From: NZ13-RE01 sp964612975
Lineage (GTDB): Bacteria; Dictyoglomota; Dictyoglomia; Dictyoglomales; Dictyoglomaceae
Length of the DNA stretch: 64,000 bases
Assembly (NCBI GenBank): GCA_964612975.1
Contig: CAZTGC010000007.1
Span: forward strand, 1-64,000
Direction of reading: 5' to 3'
A program made the position numbers and the translations under genes. Below the pieces are notes generated by a model. It ran no database searches. It saw only the letters and a list, made by a program, of their open reading frames with translations, and was not told the DNA's origin. Positions 52,931-62,436 of this stretch are shown in pieces; position 1 is the first letter of the stretch; each line of letters begins with the position of its first letter.

Positions 52931-53893
52931 ATGGGATTAATAAAATACATATTACGTAGGCTTTTTACAATTTTAGTATCTATTATAGTAGTCATAATCA
53001 TTACGTATATTCTTATGTGGTTTGCACCGGGTGAATTTTTCAATATTTCGCAATTTCAGGCGAGTGGTGGAAGGATAGCTACTCTAACCCCTGAACAGCT
53101 TCAAGTGTTGATAAAAGGATTCGAAGAGAAATATGGCTTACATGTACCCTTATGGAAGCAGATTATAAATTATCTAAAAGATGCCTTTAGATTCAAATTT
53201 GGACCTTCCTTTTCAAATCCTAATGAAACCATAGAAATACAAATAGCAAGAAGATTTCCTGTTACCTTTACATTAGCAATTCTTTCAATGCTGTTAGCTG
53301 TTCTTCTAGGAATTCCCCTTGGAGTTATTGCTGCCCTAAGGAGAAATACTAGGACAGACTACATTACTATGTTCTTCTCTATGATTGGAAGCATTATCCC
53401 TGCTTATACTATTGGTGTTATAATGGTTCTTATATTTAGTGTGTATTTTAGAGTTCTTCCTACATCGGGTTGGGAAACCCCGAAACAGATGATTATGCCT
53501 GTAATTTGTGTAGCATTAGGTCCTATGGCGGTTATTGCAAGATTTATGAGGTCAAGTCTACTTGATATTTTAAATCAGGATTATATAAGAACTGCTTATG
53601 CAAAGGGTGGTACTGATAGAGCAGTAATTATTAGACATGCCTTAAGAAACTCACTTATTCCTATCGTAACTATAATTGGACCTCAGCTTGCTTTTTTATT
53701 TACAGGGACAGTATGGATTGAAAATCTATTCCGAGTGCCGGGACTTGGACAGCTTTTTGTTAATGCTGCATCTATGAGGGATTATCCTTTACTTGTTACA
53801 TCTACTTTTATTCTCTCTTTGTCAGTGATGTTAATGAACTTATTGGTGGATATAATTTATGCTTTCTTAGATCCAAGGATTAAGTATGAATAA
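52931..53893 (+). CDS. ABC transporter permease, DppB/OppB type
   Basis: 320 aa. An N-terminal helix (IKYILRRLFTILVSIIVVIIITYIL) and a periplasmic loop with FEEKYGLHVPLWKQIINYLKD are followed by the permease core. The EAA-like loop is YIRTAYAKGGTDRAVIIRHALRNSLIPIVTIIG, standard for DppB. AAAGGAGGT precedes the ATG. Confidence 0.95.
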   Translation: MGLIKYILRRLFTILVSIIVVIIITYILMWFAPGEFFNISQFQASGGRIATLTPEQLQVLIKGFEEKYGLHVPLWKQIINYLKDAFRFKFGPSFSNPNETIEIQIARRFPVTFTLAILSMLLAVLLGIPLGVIAALRRNTRTDYITMFFSMIGSIIPAYTIGVIMVLIFSVYFRVLPTSGWETPKQMIMPVICVALGPMAVIARFMRSSLLDILNQDYIRTAYAKGGTDRAVIIRHALRNSLIPIVTIIGPQLAFLFTGTVWIENLFRVPGLGQLFVNAASMRDYPLLVTSTFILSLSVMLMNLLVDIIYAFLDPRIKYE

Positions 53894-53920
53894 GAGTTAT
53901 TTAAGGAGGTTTTGAAACAA

Positions 53921-54793
53921 ATGGAAGTGGCTTTAACCCAAAAGAGAAAAGGGACAAGTTACTGGTCAGCTGCATGGGGGAGATTTAAGAAAAATAAGAT
54001 GGCAGTTGTTGGTTTATTTTACATAATTGCAATAATTATTATCTCTATATTTACTCCATGGATAGCACCTTATTCCTATGATGAACCCCATTATGCTCAC
54101 ACCTTTGAAAAGCCAAGTGCAAAATTTTGGTGGGGTACTGATGATTTAGGAAGAGATATGTTCAGCAGAAATTTATATGCCATGAGAAATGCCCTTTTGG
54201 TAGGGTTTGGTTCTCAAATAGTAGTACTTATAATAGGGATAATTATTGGGGCAATTGCAGGTTTCCGCGGAGGAATGGTAGATACGATTCTTATGAGAAT
54301 AACCGATATAATGTATGCATTTCCAACCTTTTTATTCAATGTTATTTTAGTAACGGTTATGGGAAGGGGTTTGTTTACAATACTTGTAGCGGTAGGAGTT
54401 ACTGGTTGGGCAGGAATGGCAAGGCTTGTAAGGGGAATGGTAATGTACCTTAAACATGCAGATTTTGTTGAGGCAGCGAGAGCTCTTGGAGCAAAAGAAG
54501 GCTATATTATTAGGAAATATGTATTACCTAATATGTTGGGACCTATTATTGTTAGTTTAGCCTTTGGTATACCTAATGGTATATGGATAGAAAGTGGTTT
54601 AGCTCTTATAGGAATGGGTGTAAGACCACCTATGCCTTCTTGGGGTAATATGCTTGGAGCAGGAGTAGGTTATATTATGGCATTCCCTCACATGGTAATA
54701 TTTCCAGTTTTAACTTTTGCTCTTACTCTTCTTGCTTTTACATATGTGGGTGATGGTTTAAGAGATGCACTAAATCCAAGGAGTGAGGTATAA
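53921..54793 (+). CDS. ABC transporter permease, DppC/OppC type
   Basis: 290 aa. N-terminal OppC_N segment (SAAWGRFKKNKMAVVGLFYIIAIIIISIFTPWIAPY, then WWGTDDLGRDMFSRNLYAMRNALLVG) and the EAA loop DFVEAARALGAKEGYIIRKYVLPNMLGPIIV. The start is ATG 53921, 11 nt after AAGGAGG. The in-frame TTG at 53912 is only 2 nt from that site, so it is less likely. It forms the channel with the DppB-type partner. Confidence 0.93.
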   Translation: MEVALTQKRKGTSYWSAAWGRFKKNKMAVVGLFYIIAIIIISIFTPWIAPYSYDEPHYAHTFEKPSAKFWWGTDDLGRDMFSRNLYAMRNALLVGFGSQIVVLIIGIIIGAIAGFRGGMVDTILMRITDIMYAFPTFLFNVILVTVMGRGLFTILVAVGVTGWAGMARLVRGMVMYLKHADFVEAARALGAKEGYIIRKYVLPNMLGPIIVSLAFGIPNGIWIESGLALIGMGVRPPMPSWGNMLGAGVGYIMAFPHMVIFPVLTFALTLLAFTYVGDGLRDALNPRSEV

Positions 54794-54797
54794 GGCT

Positions 54798-55778
54798 ATG
54801 GCAGAACTATTAAGGGTAAATAATTTAAAAACATATTTTTATAGAAGTGAAGGTGTGATTAAGGCTGTTGATGGTATAAGTTATAATTTGGATTATGGGG
54901 AGATATTAGGAATTGTAGGGGAAAGTGGTTCAGGGAAAACAGTCTCTGTTCTTTCTCTTTTAGGACTTATCAGAAGAAATGGAAGAATAGAAGGAGGGGA
55001 AGCAATTTTTGATGGAAAAGATTTATTGAAACTTTCTAAGGAAGAATTAAGAGAAATAAGAGGTAAAGATATTTCAATAATTTTTCAAGATCCTATGACC
55101 AGTTTAAATCCCATCATGAGAATAGGAATGCAGGTTATGGAACCTTTAATTTGGCATAGATTGTTGTCTGATAAAGATGCAAGGGATAGAGCTATAGAGT
55201 TACTAAGGATTGTGGGAATACCAGAATATAAGACGAGATTTTTAGATTATCCCTTCCAGTTTTCAGGGGGTATGAGACAAAGGGTAATGATAGCCATGGC
55301 ATTGACCTGCAACCCAAAACTTGTGATCGCAGATGAGCCAACAACTGCTCTTGATGTTACCATAAGAGCTCAAATTTTGAATCTTATGTTGGAGATGAAG
55401 GAGAAGCTTGATATGAGTATAATATTTATAACCCATGACATAACTCTTGCTATGAACTTTTGTGATACTATTATAGTTATGTATGCAGGAAAAATTGTAG
55501 AATATAGCTCCATGGAGAATTTTATTAAAAATCCATTACATCCATATTCTCAAGGCCTTTTGAGTTCTACTTTAGATGTGGAAAAAAAGGAAGGGTCATT
55601 GAGACCTATTCCTGGAAACCCACCAAATCTTATAAATCTACCATCAGGTTGCAGATTTCATCCAAGATGTCCCTATGTTCAAGAAATATGTAAAGAAAAA
55701 GAGCCAGAATTAAGTGAAATAGAGGATAAACATAAAGTTGCATGTTACCTGGTGAAGGGAGGAAAGTTGAATGCCTGA
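54798..55778 (+). CDS. ABC transporter ATPase, DppD/OppD type
   Basis: 326 aa. Walker A GESGSGKT, Q-loop IIFQDPMTSLNP, signature FSGGMRQRVMIAMAL, Walker B LVIADEPTTALD, and the C-terminal oligopeptide-ATPase extension with Cys residues (SGCRFHPRCPYVQEICKEKEP) that may bind an Fe-S cluster. The start is taken at ATG 54798 with GAGG 9 nt upstream; the GTG at 54783 overlaps the previous gene's end. It overlaps dppF by 8 nt. Confidence 0.93.
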   Translation: MAELLRVNNLKTYFYRSEGVIKAVDGISYNLDYGEILGIVGESGSGKTVSVLSLLGLIRRNGRIEGGEAIFDGKDLLKLSKEELREIRGKDISIIFQDPMTSLNPIMRIGMQVMEPLIWHRLLSDKDARDRAIELLRIVGIPEYKTRFLDYPFQFSGGMRQRVMIAMALTCNPKLVIADEPTTALDVTIRAQILNLMLEMKEKLDMSIIFITHDITLAMNFCDTIIVMYAGKIVEYSSMENFIKNPLHPYSQGLLSSTLDVEKKEGSLRPIPGNPPNLINLPSGCRFHPRCPYVQEICKEKEPELSEIEDKHKVACYLVKGGKLNA

Positions 55779-56718
55779 ACTTCTATTAGTAAGAAATCTA
55801 AAGAAATATTTCCCAAGGAGAAGAAAGGTTTTAAAAGCAGTAGATAATGTCTCCTTTTCCATAAATCCAGGAGAGACCTTAGGACTTGTAGGGGAAAGTG
55901 GTTCTGGAAAATCAACCCTTGGAAGGACTGTCCTTAGACTTCTTGAGCCTGATCATGGGGAGATTATATTTGATAGTATTGATATAAGAAAATTAAAGGG
56001 TGATGATTTAAGACAGGTAAGAATGTTTATGCAGATAATATTCCAAGATCCCCTTGCCTCTTTAAACCCTCAGATGACCATAGGTCAAGCAATAGAAGAT
56101 CCATTGATTATTCATGATATAGGAACAAAGGAGCAAAGAAAAAGTGCAGTTATGGAGCTTCTTGACATTGTAGGAATTGGAAGAGAGTTTATAAATTCAT
56201 TTCCCCATGAGTTTTCAGGGGGACAACAGCAAAGAGTTGGAATTGCAAGAGCTTTAGCATTAAATCCGAAGTTTATCGTATGTGACGAACCAGTCTCTTC
56301 TCTTGATGTTTCCATAGGAGCGCAGATTATCTCTCTTCTCTATGAATTAAAGAGACAACTTAAGTTATCTTACTTATTTATTTCCCATGATTTGGCAGTA
56401 GTAAAATATTTATCAGATAAGGTTTCAGTTATGTATTTGGGGGCTTTTGTAGAATTAGCTCCAAAGGAGGAGCTCTATGGGAATCCATTACATCCATATA
56501 CCAGAGCCCTTCTTGCATCGGTTCCTAAGATGCCAAAAAATGGAGGGCACCAAAGGAGGTTCTCAGCTCTTAAAGGAGAAATTCCATCACCTGTAGATCT
56601 TCCGTTGGGATGCAGATTCCAATCCCGCTGTGAATATGTTATGGATATATGTAGGAGGGAAGAGCCTATTTTTAGAGAAGTTTCGCCAGAACATTTTGTT
56701 TCATGTCATTTAGTATAG
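55771..56718 (+). CDS. ABC transporter ATPase, DppF/OppF type
   Basis: 315 aa. Walker A GESGSGKST, Q-loop IIFQDPLASLNP, signature FSGGQQQRVGIARAL, Walker B FIVCDEPVSSLD, and the C-terminal CRFQSRCEYVMDICRREEP extension. It is the second ATPase of the transporter. The GH5 gene begins 13 nt later, in the same operon. Confidence 0.95.
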   Translation: MPELLLVRNLKKYFPRRRKVLKAVDNVSFSINPGETLGLVGESGSGKSTLGRTVLRLLEPDHGEIIFDSIDIRKLKGDDLRQVRMFMQIIFQDPLASLNPQMTIGQAIEDPLIIHDIGTKEQRKSAVMELLDIVGIGREFINSFPHEFSGGQQQRVGIARALALNPKFIVCDEPVSSLDVSIGAQIISLLYELKRQLKLSYLFISHDLAVVKYLSDKVSVMYLGAFVELAPKEELYGNPLHPYTRALLASVPKMPKNGGHQRRFSALKGEIPSPVDLPLGCRFQSRCEYVMDICRREEPIFREVSPEHFVSCHLV

Positions 56719-56731
56719 GGAGGAAAGAAAA

Positions 56732-57739
56732 ATGAAAATATTATTAATTCTTTCCTTGATACTTGGGATTCTTTTTATTGGGAGGACTTCTGGAATGGAT
56801 AATAAATTGCCTATTTTAAGAGGTGTAAATCTCGGGAATGCTTTGGAAGCACCCTTTGAAGGACAATGGGGAGTTGTAATTAAGGATGAATATTTTTCTT
56901 TAATAAAAAATGCAGGATTTGATCATGTGAGAATACCTATAAGATGGAATGCTTACGCAGAATATAACCCACCTTATAGAATATCTCCTTTTATATTTAA
57001 AAGGGTGGATCATGTAATTTCAGAAGCTTTAAAGAATAATTTTTATATAATTATAAATATACATCATTATGATGAAATAATGCAGGATCCAGAAAAACAT
57101 AAAGAGAGATTTTTAAAGTTATGGGAACAAATTTCAGAACATTATAAAAATTATCCTGAGATTTTGTACTTTGAATTATTAAATGAGCCATGTATGAATT
57201 TAAGGAGTAATCTTTGGAATGAATATCTGAGGGAGGCAATAAAGATAATAAGAAAAACAAATCCTACAAGAAAAATCATTGTAGGTCCTACAGATTGGAA
57301 TAATCTGTATAAGTTGAATGAGTTAAAGATACCTCAAGATGATAAAAATATAATAGTGACTTTTCATTACTATAACCCTTTTAATTTTACTCATCAAGGG
57401 GCAGAATGGGTAAATCCATCTCCACCTGTAGGAGTTAAATGGCAAGGAACAGAACAGGAAAAGAAAGCAGTAGAAAGGGAGTTAGATATGGTGTTAGAGT
57501 GGGCTAAAAGAAATGGGAATCCACCATTACATATGGGAGAATTTGGAGTATATTCAAAGGCAGATATGGAATCGAGGGTAAGATGGACATCCTTTGTAGC
57601 AAGATCTGCTGAAAATAGAGGAATAGCATGGACCTATTGGGAATTTTGCTCAAGCTTTGGAATTTATGACGCATTAAACAAAAGATGGAGGATTGAGCTT
57701 CTTCAAGCATTAATTCCAGAAACAAAAATTAAGGAGTAG
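56732..57739 (+). CDS. GH5 endoglucanase (cellulase/mannanase type)
   Basis: 335 aa with a signal peptide (MKILLILSLILGILFIGRTSG). TIM barrel with LRGVNLGNALEAPFEGQWG, HVRIPIRWNAY, INIHHYDEI, acid/base Glu152 in YFELLNEPC, FHYYNPFNFTHQGAEW, and nucleophile Glu270 in HMGEFGVY. This pattern fits subfamilies that cut beta-1,4-glucans or glucomannan outside the cell. Its products would be taken up by the transporter encoded directly upstream. Its last codons lie inside the left copy of a 52-bp target duplication; a fossil copy of them is at 62810. Confidence 0.93.
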   Translation: MKILLILSLILGILFIGRTSGMDNKLPILRGVNLGNALEAPFEGQWGVVIKDEYFSLIKNAGFDHVRIPIRWNAYAEYNPPYRISPFIFKRVDHVISEALKNNFYIIINIHHYDEIMQDPEKHKERFLKLWEQISEHYKNYPEILYFELLNEPCMNLRSNLWNEYLREAIKIIRKTNPTRKIIVGPTDWNNLYKLNELKIPQDDKNIIVTFHYYNPFNFTHQGAEWVNPSPPVGVKWQGTEQEKKAVERELDMVLEWAKRNGNPPLHMGEFGVYSKADMESRVRWTSFVARSAENRGIAWTYWEFCSSFGIYDALNKRWRIELLQALIPETKIKE

Positions 57740-57770
57740 GGGAGAAATCCCCTACTTTCCCATTCTTTTA
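57719..57770. repeat. 52-bp direct repeat, left copy (target-site duplication)
   Basis: It ends exactly at the first base of the inserted element's terminal repeat. It matches 62810-62861 at 49 of 52 positions, and all three differences are C/T transitions. It contains the last codons of the GH5 gene, the terminator hairpin and a fossil of the isomerase C-terminus (KRMGK-stop, minus strand). Confidence 0.92.
57735..57756. terminator. Bidirectional terminator hairpin after the GH5 gene
   Basis: AGTAGGGGA (57735-57743) pairs with 57748-57756 around a GAAA tetraloop. It overlaps the GH5 stop codon. Before the insertion this hairpin served two convergent genes; a second copy is at 62826-62847. 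Confidence 0.7.
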
Positions 57771-57965
57771 ACACAAATTTGACACCTTAAAATAACCCGC
57801 ATGGATGGCGGGTTATTTTAACTTTCAAATCTGAGGCGAAGGTAAAGGCTTTTATAATAGAAAACTTAGCACACCTATGGGCAACCTGGAAATCTCTGTC
57901 CCAAGAGCTCCCACTGGCAGTTTCAGAACCCATATCCTCCCTGAACCTTTATTTACAAAAGTGGC

Positions 57966-59132
57966 TTATAAACAACCATATGCAATACTTCTCACTCTAA
58001 GATGATAATACTGCTCCATATTTGGAATCATCTGATGCATATATACTACTGAAAAACCTTCACTTGGATCGATTGAAACATAAGTTCCAAGTGCACCTGT
58101 CCATCCAAATTCACCAATAGAGGCATTAAAGTTCCCTTCTGCAATACTAATAAGAGTCCTTACACCCAAGCCATATCCATATCCAGATAAATATATATTA
58201 TTTTTGTTGAAATCTAATAATTGTTTTTTATTCAATTGATTTGTCCTCATTAAATCTATTGTTTTTCTGCCAATTATTCTTTGTCCCTTATAAACGCCTC
58301 CGTTAGCAAGCATTTGAGAAAATTTTAAATAATCTCTCACTGTAGAAAAAAGTCCTGCTCCGCCCGCTTCATAAATTGAATCTGGTTGATGGAACTCATC
58401 TAACATTCCTTTAACTTTTTCAAAAGTTCCATCCTCATTTTTCTTATAACAACAAACCATTCTTTCTTCGATATCTCCAAAATAATGATACCCCGTATCC
58501 TTCATTCCTAAAGGTTCGAAGATTTCCTCACGTAAGAATTCACCTACTTTTTTTCCAGAGATTATTTGTATCAAAGCTGCGACTATATCATGACCATATC
58601 CATAAAGCCATCTTGTTCCTGGTTCAAATGCTAAAGGTACCTTTGCCATTGCTTTTGCTTCTGTAACTATATCATACTTTCCATACTTTTTTATTAATTC
58701 TGACCTTACCTTTCTCATTTCAATTGCTGTGGGACTATCCATAAATGGATACGGTAAACCCATTGTCATCGTGAATGCATGTTTTATAAGTATTGGATTT
58801 TTTGCTGTTTCTACTTGTAAATTACCTTTGCTATCTTTTGCAAAAACATATGTCTCTTTATATTCAGGAATATATTCATAAACTGGATCACTTAGTAAAA
58901 ACTTTCCTCTCTCATATAACATTAGAGCAGCTGTGCAAATTATTATTTTAGTCATAGATGCCAACTTAAAAACATTACTCTCATTCATCGGTACTTTTTT
59001 TTCTAAATCTGCATAGCCAAAATATCCTTCCCATAAAACTTCTCCATTTTTTGCAATAGCACAAGCACAACCTGGTAACCCACCACGTACAAAACTATTC
59101 AAAAGTGCTGATAAATCATCAAATTTTGACAT
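57966..59132 (-). CDS. Serine hydrolase of the beta-lactamase/class C-esterase family
   Basis: 388 aa without signal peptide. Nucleophile Ser59 and Lys62 in FKLASMTKIIICTAALML (SxxK); Tyr in RWLYGYGHDIVAALIQIISGKKVGEFLREEIFEPLGMKDTGYHY (YxN-like position). EGNFNASIGEFGWTGALGTYVSIDP is near the third motif. Members are esterases, D-aminopeptidases or lactamases. The start ATG 59132 has GGGGTGAT 7 nt upstream; the GTG at 59141 overlaps that site. It follows the carboxylesterase by 31 bp inside the cassette, so the two may act on acylated sugars (inference). Confidence 0.88.
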   Translation of the reverse strand: MSKFDDLSALLNSFVRGGLPGCACAIAKNGEVLWEGYFGYADLEKKVPMNESNVFKLASMTKIIICTAALMLYERGKFLLSDPVYEYIPEYKETYVFAKDSKGNLQVETAKNPILIKHAFTMTMGLPYPFMDSPTAIEMRKVRSELIKKYGKYDIVTEAKAMAKVPLAFEPGTRWLYGYGHDIVAALIQIISGKKVGEFLREEIFEPLGMKDTGYHYFGDIEERMVCCYKKNEDGTFEKVKGMLDEFHQPDSIYEAGGAGLFSTVRDYLKFSQMLANGGVYKGQRIIGRKTIDLMRTNQLNKKQLLDFNKNNIYLSGYGYGLGVRTLISIAEGNFNASIGEFGWTGALGTYVSIDPSEGFSVVYMHQMIPNMEQYYHLRVRSIAYGCL

Positions 59133-59163
59133 TAATATCACCCCATTTATTTAGTTTAGTACT

Positions 59164-60678
59164 TTAATCGAACACCAACTTTTTAAAAAGATATTTTATC
59201 ATAAATTTCATGAGTTCTGTTGGTCTGTTTGGATCCTTACATGGCTTGTCTCCAAACAACATTATAAATGGTTCTTCACTCGTATAAGGTCGCCACTTAG
59301 GCATAGGAGTGCCATCAGCATCAAGCCCATTAGGGTCACCTTTTTTTGCAAAGTTTGTCCAATAATTGCACATCATTCGTGCAAGGTCATAATGCTTGCC
59401 TAAAAAAGGTCTCCAACACTTTGCTAATGTTTCAAATACAAACCATAATTCTGATGAATGAAAGGCTCCTGCATCATCCCCCGGCATTTCAGGATCAAAG
59501 CAATAACAGTAAACGGTTGCATCATTTCTTTTGGCATTATGTTCACACCACATAAGATTGCCTATTTCAAACATATTTATTGAAGCTCTTTTCTTAGTTT
59601 CTTCAATATCTTTAGTATCTCTACAACAGATTTTTATAAATTCTTCTGCATCTTCTTCAAACTTATTATAAGCATATTCTTTAAAATCTTCCAATGTTCT
59701 AACATTAGGAGTTTCTATGAACTCATTAGCTGTGTGCCCCATAATTAAAGGTATCTTATGCCAATCACCTTTAACTATCAGCTTTACAGGATCATTAACT
59801 ATATAATACCCATCTTTTACAAATCCCCATCTATGTCCAAACTCTTCTGCTTTTTTAAATAAAACTTTTGCATCTATTTCTCTTGCCTCATCTAAACTAC
59901 TTACTCCTAAAAATTTTATAAATTCCTCTCCCATTTTTTCGGCATCTTTTAAGTCCGGATACCCTTGATTAAAACGTGGTGCAAAGCCTCCTCCACTTTG
60001 AATGATAGCTTTCTGAAACAACCCTTTACTTATAGGGGAAGTTACATGTGCTGTGACACATCCTCCACCCGCAGATTGTCCAAATATGGTGATATTATCT
60101 GGATCTCCACCGAACGCAGATATATTACGCTTCACCCATTGTATTCCTGCTAATTGATCCATTAATCCAAAATTAGCTTTTGGACCATCTTTATTTTCTT
60201 CTGAAATTTGTGGATGCGCAAAAAAGCCAAAAATATTTAACCTATAGTTTACACTTACAAATACTATCCCTCTTCTTGCTATTCTTTCACCATCAAACTC
60301 CATTTCTGAAGTATATCCAACTTGTAATCCTCCACCAAAAAACCAAATCATTACAGGTAGCTTTTCATTTGGATATTTAGCTGGTGTCCATACATTCAGA
60401 TATAAACAATCTTCGCTCATTGGTATATCTGGATCAACATGCCATTCTTTTGTGTATATGTTATTAGGATCTAAACCTGGTGTTGCTTGAATTGAAATTG
60501 GTGCAAAAATATATGCCTTGAGTGCACCATCCCAGTTTTTACATGGTTGAGGCGGTCTCCATCTTAACTTACCAACTGGAGATGCTGCAAAGGGAATCCC
60601 TTTAAAAACAGTTATTCTTGGGTCAGCTGCTGGTAAACCCTCTACAATTCCATTTTCAGTAATTACTCTTCTTAACAT
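59164..60678 (-). CDS. Type-B carboxylesterase
   Basis: 504 aa without signal peptide. ENGIVEGLPAADPRITVFKGIPFAASPVGKLRWRPPQP is the family opening. Then come EDCLYLNVWTP, the oxyanion region VMIWFFGGGLQVG, nucleophile Ser202 in TIFGQSAGGGCV, and a late His in AGAFHSSELWFVF. Members cleave carboxylic esters, including acetyl or feruloyl esters of plant polysaccharides. GGGAGGATCTTAATG gives a clear start. The gene is intact, in contrast to the damaged gene just upstream. Confidence 0.92.
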   Translation of the reverse strand: MLRRVITENGIVEGLPAADPRITVFKGIPFAASPVGKLRWRPPQPCKNWDGALKAYIFAPISIQATPGLDPNNIYTKEWHVDPDIPMSEDCLYLNVWTPAKYPNEKLPVMIWFFGGGLQVGYTSEMEFDGERIARRGIVFVSVNYRLNIFGFFAHPQISEENKDGPKANFGLMDQLAGIQWVKRNISAFGGDPDNITIFGQSAGGGCVTAHVTSPISKGLFQKAIIQSGGGFAPRFNQGYPDLKDAEKMGEEFIKFLGVSSLDEAREIDAKVLFKKAEEFGHRWGFVKDGYYIVNDPVKLIVKGDWHKIPLIMGHTANEFIETPNVRTLEDFKEYAYNKFEEDAEEFIKICCRDTKDIEETKKRASINMFEIGNLMWCEHNAKRNDATVYCYCFDPEMPGDDAGAFHSSELWFVFETLAKCWRPFLGKHYDLARMMCNYWTNFAKKGDPNGLDADGTPMPKWRPYTSEEPFIMLFGDKPCKDPNRPTELMKFMIKYLFKKLVFD

Positions 60679-60706
60679 TAAGATCCTCCCATTATTTATT
60701 TAAATT

Positions 60707-61564
60707 TTACTTGCATATTTTAGCCTTATCTCTTTCAATGTCACGATTTATCATAAATATGTCTGTTTTTTTATTATCTTCACGATATACGGTAGCAGCT
60801 TCAATTGATCCCACATTTTTATATGAGTGGCAATGATTAAAATCATTAAAGGAACATTGAACAGTATTAAATGTGGGGTCTTCTACAACTGGCAAAAGAG
60901 AAGTCCCATTCTTAGCAAATTTGTTCAGTTGATAGTAAGAATAATATAAAGCATTTTTCCATACATATCTTCCATCAAATGCAATTGCTTTGCCTAACTC
61001 CCCTGTCATACATGCAATTTTTACTCGATCAACATAACGAAGCAAAGCAAGTAAAATAGAATTATTACCAAGGGTTTCTAATATTGGGAATGATGTATGT
61101 TTAAAATGCACAAACTTTTCTGAATCATTTTTTACAAAAATATGCTCTCTTGGTCTAAACTGCATAAACACCTTGCTTGCATCTTTCCAACCTCTACATC
61201 CAAATGTTATTTCTTGTTGTTTTCCAAATGCAAATCCATACTCATCTCCAGATATATAAACTTTTTTTGGAGCACCAATCTTAGCTTGCACATAATCACA
61301 ATTTGAAATTATTGTTTTAGGATGTTCTTCAATAACCGAAGAAGCTTTTAAGTAGTTTTTGATATCTCCTTCGGGAGCTTTATGGTAATAATGGACGGAT
61401 ATATAATCTACCATGTATCTATAATACTCTGCCAGGTGCATTGCCTCTTTAATATTCCCTGTTCCAAGGTTAATGGTAAACATAGGTTCTACATTAGCTT
61501 TTTCGTACCATCTTAAATATTCATCTAATCCAACAATATTAGGGGCAATTTGAAAACATGCCAA
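60707..61564 (-). pseudogene. GH51 alpha-L-arabinofuranosidase relic
   Basis: 285 residues of an enzyme usually about 500 long. Recognisable GH51 stretches are GLDEYLRWYEKANVEPMFTINLGTGN, YMVDYISVHYYHKAPEGD, KTIISNCDYVQAKIGAPKKVYISGDEYG (nucleophile Glu region, with DEY for the usual DEW), LLRYVDRVKIACM and ALYYSYYQLNKFAKNGTSLL. The first third is missing. The segment with the acid/base Asn-Glu is deleted between LAEYY and RYMVDYIS, in frame. It cannot be an active GH51 enzyme. Confidence 0.85.
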
Positions 61565-61566
61565 AT

Positions 61567-61770
61567 CTAAATGCTTTTTTCTTTTGTATTTTTTAATACA
61601 GAAACTCTTGATGCATGCATGCCCATTTCCGCTGTTGTTGGAACTCCTATTATAGGCAGTGCTTTCTCTATAGGTTCTTTATTTACTTCTTCTTTTATTG
61701 CTAGCTTTGCACCTTTGCCCATCCCCAAAATTGTTCTGGTAGGCTGATAGTAGTTAAAATTCTTTACCAT
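61567..61770 (-). pseudogene. Iron-containing alcohol dehydrogenase relic
   Basis: 67 codons: MVKNFNYYQPTRTILGMGKG is the start of an Fe-ADH, then EPIEKALPIIGVPTTAEMG matches the PTTAGTGSE cofactor motif that normally lies about 100 residues further on. Most of the nucleotide domain has been deleted in frame, and the C-terminal iron domain is gone. A good ribosome site (GAGGAGG) remains before the ATG. Its last codons abut the GH51 relic. Confidence 0.8.
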
Positions 61771-61847
61771 TTTATATTCCTCCTCATGTAATTTTTTCAG
61801 CTCAGCATGATCACTTTCCCTTTTACCTTCTCTGGAGTTTTAAACAA

Positions 61848-62085
61848 CTAAAACGCTTTTTTGATATCCTTTGCATGGTCTAAATGAATAACAAAGGGAA
61901 TATTTAGCTTTTTAACTTTTGATTTTGCTAAGTTAAACATTCTCTCAAGACCATATTTTAACACAGTTCTTTGAGAAATCGTTGAAACCAAGGAACTCTT
62001 AAGTCCCAGAGCAGCAGATACAATCTCATATAACTGTTGGATATTTACAAAGTTGAAAGAACAAATTACTGTTTTTACAAAACCT
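61848..62085 (-). pseudogene. Class II (fructose/tagatose-bisphosphate type) aldolase relic
   Basis: A minus-strand reading of about 79 codons: KTVICSFNFVNIQQLYEIVSAA, then SSLVSTISQRT, GLERMFNLAKSK and IPFVIHLDHAKDIKKAF followed by TAG. HLDHA is the metal-binding motif of class II aldolases (HLDHG). Start, end and active-site Asp are lost. Confidence 0.75.
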
Positions 62086-62170
62086 TAGTCAAAAGTATCC
62101 TTTTTCTTTTTTAAAGCAAACAACTTCTCGATAAACGTTTCATTTTTAACTAATACAGATCTTTTTGCAG

Positions 62171-62403
62171 TTAACTGTAAATTAATATATCACTCAAACA
62201 TCTATCTATCAATATCCAAAAAGACAATAACTCCTTTATTGAAACTCTCGTGTTTAACTTTCTATACAAAGGGGAAATCAGCTTTATTACCTTTTAATCT
62301 CTTCAATAGCAATCTTGCTACAGATTCACCCATTTCTTCCATTGGTTGAACTGCAAAGGATAACGATGGGTTTTGGGTATTAAAATAAAATTGTGCCTGA
62401 TAT
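62171..62403 (-). pseudogene. LacI-family regulator relic (C-terminal part)
   Basis: The minus-strand reading has SLSFAVQPMEEMGESVARLL, then LKRLKGNKADFPL, which is the conserved end of LacI/GalR effector domains (VRQP..EMG..A..LLL). The DNA-binding half is absent, and the sequence after FPL has drifted to the stop at 62171. It probably regulated the sugar genes of the cassette. Confidence 0.6.
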
Positions 62404-62436
62404 ATAAAAAATCACAAAGGAGGCTGGTAATTATAG

